Position numbers and translations under genes: made by a program
The notes under the pieces: model-generated
What the model saw: only the letters and a program-made list of their open reading frames with translations
What the model was told of the DNA's origin: nothing
Databases searched by the model: none
Shown: piece after piece, positions 60,224 to 64,000 of the stretch
Position numbering within the stretch: position 1 is the first letter of the stretch
Layout: every line of letters begins with the position of its first letter
Source: an uncultured Spirochaetia bacterium
GTDB taxonomy: Bacteria > Spirochaetota > Spirochaetia > CAKZLE01
NCBI GenBank assembly: GCA_937125225.1
Contig: CAKZLE010000025.1
Coordinates: 44,339-108,338, forward strand
Direction: 5' to 3'
DNA length: 64,000 nucleotides

Positions 60224-61606
60224 ATGGAAGACAAGAGACTGTATATCATGAATGAGGGGAAGATCAGCAAGGCCGTGAATCAGATGGCGATTCCCGCGAT
60301 CATTGGATTACTGGTTCTTGGCATCTATAATGTCGTTGATACGATCTTCGTCTCCTGGCTAGGTAGTGCTGCTACCGGAGCTACTCAGGTGGTCATGCCT
60401 ATCACGATGCTATCCTCCGCTATCGGGCTCTCCTTCGGAATCGGTGGTGGTACCTATATTTCGAGGCTTCTTGGGCGAGGAGAGGGTAAGGCTGCGAACA
60501 GGGTAGCCTCGGTCATCTTCTTCTCGACCCTTCTCGTGGGTACTGGTTTCATCATCCTGACGATCATCTTCTTAGAACCTGTCCTGAGATTCTTCGGTGC
60601 CACAGATGAGATCATGGGCTTCGCAAAGGAGTATGGTCTCTATATTCTCTTAGGTAATATCTTCACCATGGGGAATCTCAGTATGAACAACCTCCTGCGG
60701 GCAGAGGGGAGTGCCAAACTCTCTATGGTAGGAATGGGGATCGCCTCTTTACTTAATATCATCATGGACCCGATCTTCATCTTCGTTCTTGATCTAGGTA
60801 TAGCAGGCGCTGCAATGGCCACCTCGATCTCGAAACTCGTAGGTTTTCTTATCCTCTTCTCCCATTTTATGAGAGGAAGGACGATCTTGAAGCTCTCCCT
60901 GAAGAACTTCAGACCGAGTCGAAAGATCTATAGTGAGGCTGGTAAGGTAGGAATCCCAACTCTGATCAAACAGCTTCTTGTCAGTCTGTCGATGGGGGTC
61001 CTCAACCAGGTCTCAGTCAAGTATGGGGGAACTGTACTCCTTGCCTCAGTAGGTATCGTCACGAAGATTTCGATGCTGCCGATGTATGTGACCTTCGGTC
61101 TTGGTCAGGGCTTTCAACCGGTTGCCGGATATAATATCGGGGCAGGGAATAAAGAGAGAGTCGTAGCCTCCCTTCGTTATGCTCTGCTGATAAACTTTGT
61201 CGCGGCGGTGATCTGTAGTACCGGTATGATCCTATTCAGCTATCAGATTCTCAATCTGTTCAAACCTTCTGCAGAAGTTCTAGCCTTTGGGGTAGTCGGG
61301 ATACGCTTCAGTGCCGCAGCACTAATACTGATGTCCCTATCGAATACGTTCACTGTCTTCTTTCAAGCCTTGGGAAAGGGTAGGGAATCACTTCTGCTCT
61401 CAGTAGCAAGACAGGGGTTGTTTCTTATCCCTATCGTCTTGATCCTTCCGGGATCTCTTGGGACGGTCGGGATCCTCAGTGCCCAATTCATCGCAGATGC
61501 AATGACCCTCGCTCTGACACTACTACTGATCATACCCTATTTCAAGGGAGAGCGATTCTCTTTGGATATCAAAGCTCACACACCTATATTGAAGACAGTA
61601 GCATAA
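60224..61606 (+). CDS. MATE-family multidrug/sodium antiporter
   Basis: A 460-residue membrane protein with 12 helices in two homologous halves. Landmarks are AVNQMAIPAIIGLLVLGIYN, VDTIFVSWLGSAATGATQV, GIGGGTYISRLLGRGE in the first half and GLGQGFQPVAGYNIGAGNKE in the second. MATE proteins export drugs and metabolites using H+ or Na+ gradients. The ATG at 60224 follows GGAGAG; an upstream in-frame start at 60062 would lie across the divergent regulator and operator and is rejected. Expression is probably controlled by the TetR-type neighbour. Confidence 0.95.
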   Translation: MEDKRLYIMNEGKISKAVNQMAIPAIIGLLVLGIYNVVDTIFVSWLGSAATGATQVVMPITMLSSAIGLSFGIGGGTYISRLLGRGEGKAANRVASVIFFSTLLVGTGFIILTIIFLEPVLRFFGATDEIMGFAKEYGLYILLGNIFTMGNLSMNNLLRAEGSAKLSMVGMGIASLLNIIMDPIFIFVLDLGIAGAAMATSISKLVGFLILFSHFMRGRTILKLSLKNFRPSRKIYSEAGKVGIPTLIKQLLVSLSMGVLNQVSVKYGGTVLLASVGIVTKISMLPMYVTFGLGQGFQPVAGYNIGAGNKERVVASLRYALLINFVAAVICSTGMILFSYQILNLFKPSAEVLAFGVVGIRFSAAALILMSLSNTFTVFFQALGKGRESLLLSVARQGLFLIPIVLILPGSLGTVGILSAQFIADAMTLALTLLLIIPYFKGERFSLDIKAHTPILKTVA

Positions 61607-61704
61607 AAGTCTCCTTCATTATTCAGACTAGCTTGTAATAAAAGTATCTCTTTGAACATGTTATTATCGAGGATCATGGAATATACTCATAGTAGGAGAG
61701 ATCA

Positions 61705-62547
61705 GTGATCGGACTGATGAGGGAGGGGGCCATGAAAAAGCAGGATCACCAAACCTATGAGGTCATCGATGTAGATGAGACTAACAAGGGAGAATACTGT
61801 GTCTGCCTTGAAGGATGGTCTGATGAGATAATAGAGGCCGGGGATAGAAAGTGTCACTGGTATGAATATATGAAAGACAGGGGGCTGGGGGTCAAACTCA
61901 TAAAGGATACTGAAGGGGTCATCAGTGGGATGATCCAGTATATCCCAGCTGAATATGCTCCTCTTTCTGGAAAAGACTTCTACTTCATCCACTGTATCTG
62001 GATCCATGGGCACAAGAAGGGAATCGGTGATAAAAGGAGAGTCGGGATGGGAACTGTGCTGCTAGAGGTAGCAGAAGAAGATATGCGTGAAAGAGGCGCT
62101 TCGGGGATTGCCTGCTGGGGAGTCTCGATGCCCATCTGGATGAAGGCCTCCTGGTATAAGAAACATGGTTATGAAATCATAGAGAAAGAGGGGATGAGGT
62201 GTCTGTTGTGGAAACCTCTTAAAGATGATGCCGTACCTCCGAAGTGGTATAAGCTCTCTCCTATAGAGAGTCCTGAGCGTGGGGTTGTAGTGACTTCGAT
62301 CGTCAATGGGATCTGTCCAGTCACGAATCTTGTGAATGTGCGTGCGAAAGAGGTCTCACAGGAATTCGGTGATGATGTGAGTTTTAGGGAGATCGTGACT
62401 CAGGATCCTGAAGTCATGTACAGGTGGGGAGCTAGTGATGCACTACTCATCAATTCGAAGGAGATCCCGTTAGGACCACCATTATCGAAGAAGAAGATCC
62501 GTAAGACCATACAAAAACAACTGAAAAAAGTCTTAGTAAAGAGATGA
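61705..62547 (+). CDS. GNAT acetyltransferase with YoaP-like C-terminal domain
   Basis: A 280-residue protein (from GTG at 61705). The N-terminal two thirds are GNAT-like: GVISGMIQYIPAEYAPL, IHCIWIHGHKKGIGD and VGMGTVLLEVAEEDMRERGA as the acetyl-CoA binding region, then WYKKHGYEII. The C-terminal part is thioredoxin-like, with NGICPVTNLVNVRAKEV and VMYRWGASDALLINSKEIPL, as in YoaP. The biological substrate is unknown. Three starts are possible: GTG 61705 (AGGAG seven bases upstream), ATG 61717, and ATG 61732 after GGGAGGGGG. Confidence 0.82.
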   Translation: MIGLMREGAMKKQDHQTYEVIDVDETNKGEYCVCLEGWSDEIIEAGDRKCHWYEYMKDRGLGVKLIKDTEGVISGMIQYIPAEYAPLSGKDFYFIHCIWIHGHKKGIGDKRRVGMGTVLLEVAEEDMRERGASGIACWGVSMPIWMKASWYKKHGYEIIEKEGMRCLLWKPLKDDAVPPKWYKLSPIESPERGVVVTSIVNGICPVTNLVNVRAKEVSQEFGDDVSFREIVTQDPEVMYRWGASDALLINSKEIPLGPPLSKKKIRKTIQKQLKKVLVKR

Positions 62548-62549
62548 GA

Positions 62550-62570
62550 CGCCCGACAAACTGCCGGGCG
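62550..62570. terminator. Stem-loop between convergent GNAT and CUT2 binding-protein genes
   Basis: CGCCCG (62550-62555) pairs with CGGGCG (62565-62570). It is close to both stop codons; neither side has a strong T run, so it may act on both transcripts. Confidence 0.5.
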
Positions 62571-62605
62571 CCTCGAATAATAGTTTCACATAACTGTCTT
62601 GGTGA

Positions 62606-63520
62606 CTATTTTGTGTAGAGCTTTCCAGGTACCTGATAAACTTCCTGTGTAGGCATGGTCCCTTCGAGGTAGTCTGCGATCAGGTCTGCAAGCTGTGCAG
62701 CCATCGCATCGAAATCCTGTTCGATAGTCCCTACGAACGGACCACCTTTATCGATCTCTGCCTTCGCAAAATCTGTTCCATCGATACCAACAACTTTCAC
62801 ATTCATCATACCTGCAGCTTCCAGAGCTTGAGTCGTACCATATGCTGGTTCATCCCATCCTGCCCAGATCCCTGCGATATCATCATTTGCAGTGAGGACA
62901 TCTTCGGTGATAGTCCTTGCATTATCAACAGGTCCCGGTACATCGATATGGAACTTGTTCACGATAGTGATTCCCGGGTAGCTTGAGAGGACCTCTTCAG
63001 CTCCGACTGCTCGTGCACGTACTCCTGGATGTGGGTCATGAGTATACATCAGGACATTACCTTTACCGTCGATCGCCTCAGCGAGTACTTTTGCTGTCTG
63101 CATCCCGAGGTCAGCGTTGTCAGAGGTGATATTCAATATGACACCATCTGCAAGCCCTGCATCAAGACCGAATACTGGGATCCCTGCCTCTTTGGCAGAA
63201 GAGATTCCCTTGGTCATCTGAGCAGGATCTCCCATGCCAAGAACGATAGCATCGACCTGCTGAGCCACAGCATCTTCGATTCTGCTGACTACCATACCGA
63301 AGTCTCCGGCTGTATCAGATACCGTGACTTTCCAGCCTTTTGCCTTGGCATCCTCTCCAAACTGTTCGATGACAAAAGCAGTCGTTGCATTTGCCATATA
63401 AGGGGTTACCACAGCTACTGTCGTTGTTTCAGCCTGTTCCTGAGATCCACCTGACCAGATTGGAGCTGCTGCACACAGCAGTACCATCATGATCATCATC
63501 ACATTTCTCATTGTTCTCAT
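62606..63520 (-). CDS. CUT2-type sugar ABC transporter binding protein (RbsB-like)
   Basis: A 304-residue periplasmic-binding type 1 protein. The signal peptide ends near IWSGGSQEQAE without Cys; the mature protein has VAVVTPYMANATTAFVIEQF, a DAIVLGMGDPAQMTKGISSA segment, GIPVFGLDAGLADGVILNIT, IAGIWAGWDEPAYGTTQAL and VKVVGIDGTDFAKAEI. Ribose/xylose-type sugars or polyols are usual ligands. It lies 20 bases after an FGGY kinase gene on the same strand, so import is coupled to phosphorylation. AAGGAG precedes the ATG at 63520. Confidence 0.92.
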   Translation of the reverse strand: MRTMRNVMMIMMVLLCAAAPIWSGGSQEQAETTTVAVVTPYMANATTAFVIEQFGEDAKAKGWKVTVSDTAGDFGMVVSRIEDAVAQQVDAIVLGMGDPAQMTKGISSAKEAGIPVFGLDAGLADGVILNITSDNADLGMQTAKVLAEAIDGKGNVLMYTHDPHPGVRARAVGAEEVLSSYPGITIVNKFHIDVPGPVDNARTITEDVLTANDDIAGIWAGWDEPAYGTTQALEAAGMMNVKVVGIDGTDFAKAEIDKGGPFVGTIEQDFDAMAAQLADLIADYLEGTMPTQEVYQVPGKLYTK

Positions 63521-63540
63521 CTTGTTTCTCCTTTTTATCT

Positions 63541-64000
63541 CTAAATTACATTCGCTATTTGATGAAACTCATCCTGCAGAGCAGGGTAGAGTCCTTTGAA
63601 GACGGTTAACCGTTGCTGATAGAACTCGTATAGTTCCTTCTTCGGGACTATTGTCTTCTCTATCTTCAAGTACTCCTCCGGTAGTCCGTAACCTTCTACC
63701 CAGGAAAGAGCCTTTGCTGCGATGATTGCACTGCCGGATACACCGTTGTGTGCCGCATCAGCTGCTATATGAACAGGTACTCCGATGATATTCGAGAGTA
63801 TCTGCATCATGAGGTGATTCTCAGCACCACCACCTGATGCAATGACATATTGAGCGGTCTCTCCAGTTCCCTCTTCGATCTTCTCGAAGATTGAGGCGGG
63901 ACCATAACAGATGCCCTCGAGAACAGCTCTGAACATCTCGGGTTGAGCTGACTCTCTCACGATCCCGACATAGGCACCTCGTGCATGAGGGTCAGGGAAG
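63541..64000 (-). CDS. FGGY-family carbohydrate kinase, C-terminal part (5' end outside window)
   Basis: The frame stays open to the window edge (the codons beyond the GTG at 63960 read FPDPHARGAYVGIV), so the gene continues beyond 64000 and only about 153 codons are seen. The DPHARGAYVGI segment, MFRAVLEGICYG and VIASGGGAENHLMMQILSNI, then VHIAADAAHNGVSGSAIIAA, match the C-terminal ATP-binding domain of xylulokinase-like FGGY kinases. Together with the CUT2 binding protein it indicates a pentose or polyol pathway. The specific sugar cannot be told from this part. Confidence 0.9.
   Translation of the reverse strand, partial: FPDPHARGAYVGIVRESAQPEMFRAVLEGICYGPASIFEKIEEGTGETAQYVIASGGGAENHLMMQILSNIIGVPVHIAADAAHNGVSGSAIIAAKALSWVEGYGLPEEYLKIEKTIVPKKELYEFYQQRLTVFKGLYPALQDEFHQIANVI

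Noticed and set aside
63029..63454. 141-codon frame opposite the CUT2 binding-protein gene
   Set aside because: Antisense shadow of a clear coding gene, without a recognisable domain.

Overview
The window looks like a chromosome segment from a fermentative spirochaete, probably Sphaerochaetaceae or Spirochaetaceae. This is an inference. It rests on the exported-protein leaders ending in AAGQ or AQG followed by acidic residues, on the very high density of carbohydrate transporters, and on the Etf-linked lactate dehydrogenase. No rRNA, tRNA, CRISPR array or intact insertion sequence was recognised.

Layout. Positions 1-1.8 kb hold the 3' end of an AT-rich, multi-domain surface protein. From 2.1 to 7.3 kb there is a TRAP transporter operon (dctPQM) with a NanA/DapA-type aldolase and a YhcH/NanQ-type protein, facing a GntR/FadR-type regulator across a promoter region with near-perfect operators. 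From 7.8 to 11.1 kb there is an RCC1-repeat lipoprotein and a membrane fatty-acid-hydroxylase/sterol-desaturase homologue.

From 11.2 to 37.7 kb lies the most coherent block, interpreted here as a scavenging and fermentation system for peptidoglycan-derived amino sugars. It contains two murQ paralogues (MurNAc-6-P etherase), a MurK-like BadF-family sugar kinase, two CUT1 ABC importers without ATPase genes, an L-Ala-D/L-Glu-epimerase homologue, a beta-lactamase-fold (AmiE-like) hydrolase and a DUF5107/TPR protein. It also has an N-acylglucosamine 2-epimerase homologue, a FucI/AraA-like isomerase, an unusual 608-residue mannose-6-phosphate-isomerase fusion, a ROK kinase, a double GNAT protein and an RpiR/MurR-type regulator. 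It ends in a convergent etfB-etfA-lctD operon resembling the electron-bifurcating lactate dehydrogenase LctBCD. MurQ releases D-lactate, so the last operon supplies a logical sink. A shared TGAAA-N5-TTTCA-like element lies before both murQ genes, before the second ABC operon and before the etf/lct operon, suggesting one regulon.

From 38.2 to 48.0 kb there is a third CUT1 ABC operon with a GHL6-type glycoside hydrolase homologue and a PepC-type peptidase, followed by a YesM/YesN-type two-component pair. From 48.0 to 54.6 kb a LysE-family exporter and an EPSP-synthase-like gene diverge from a TAXI-type TRAP transporter operon that ends in a LacI-type regulator; two identical operators flank the divergent promoters. 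From 54.6 to 64 kb there is a gene-poor stretch with a frameshifted remnant of an exported protein. It is followed by a large hybrid sensor kinase, an aldose-1-epimerase-like gene, a TetR/MATE divergent pair with a long palindromic operator, a YoaP-like acetyltransferase, and the 3' end of a CUT2 sugar-binding/FGGY-kinase operon that runs off the window.

A recurring design is that each transporter operon places a stable stem-loop directly after its solute-binding-protein gene and before the permease genes, which fits differential expression of binding protein over permease.
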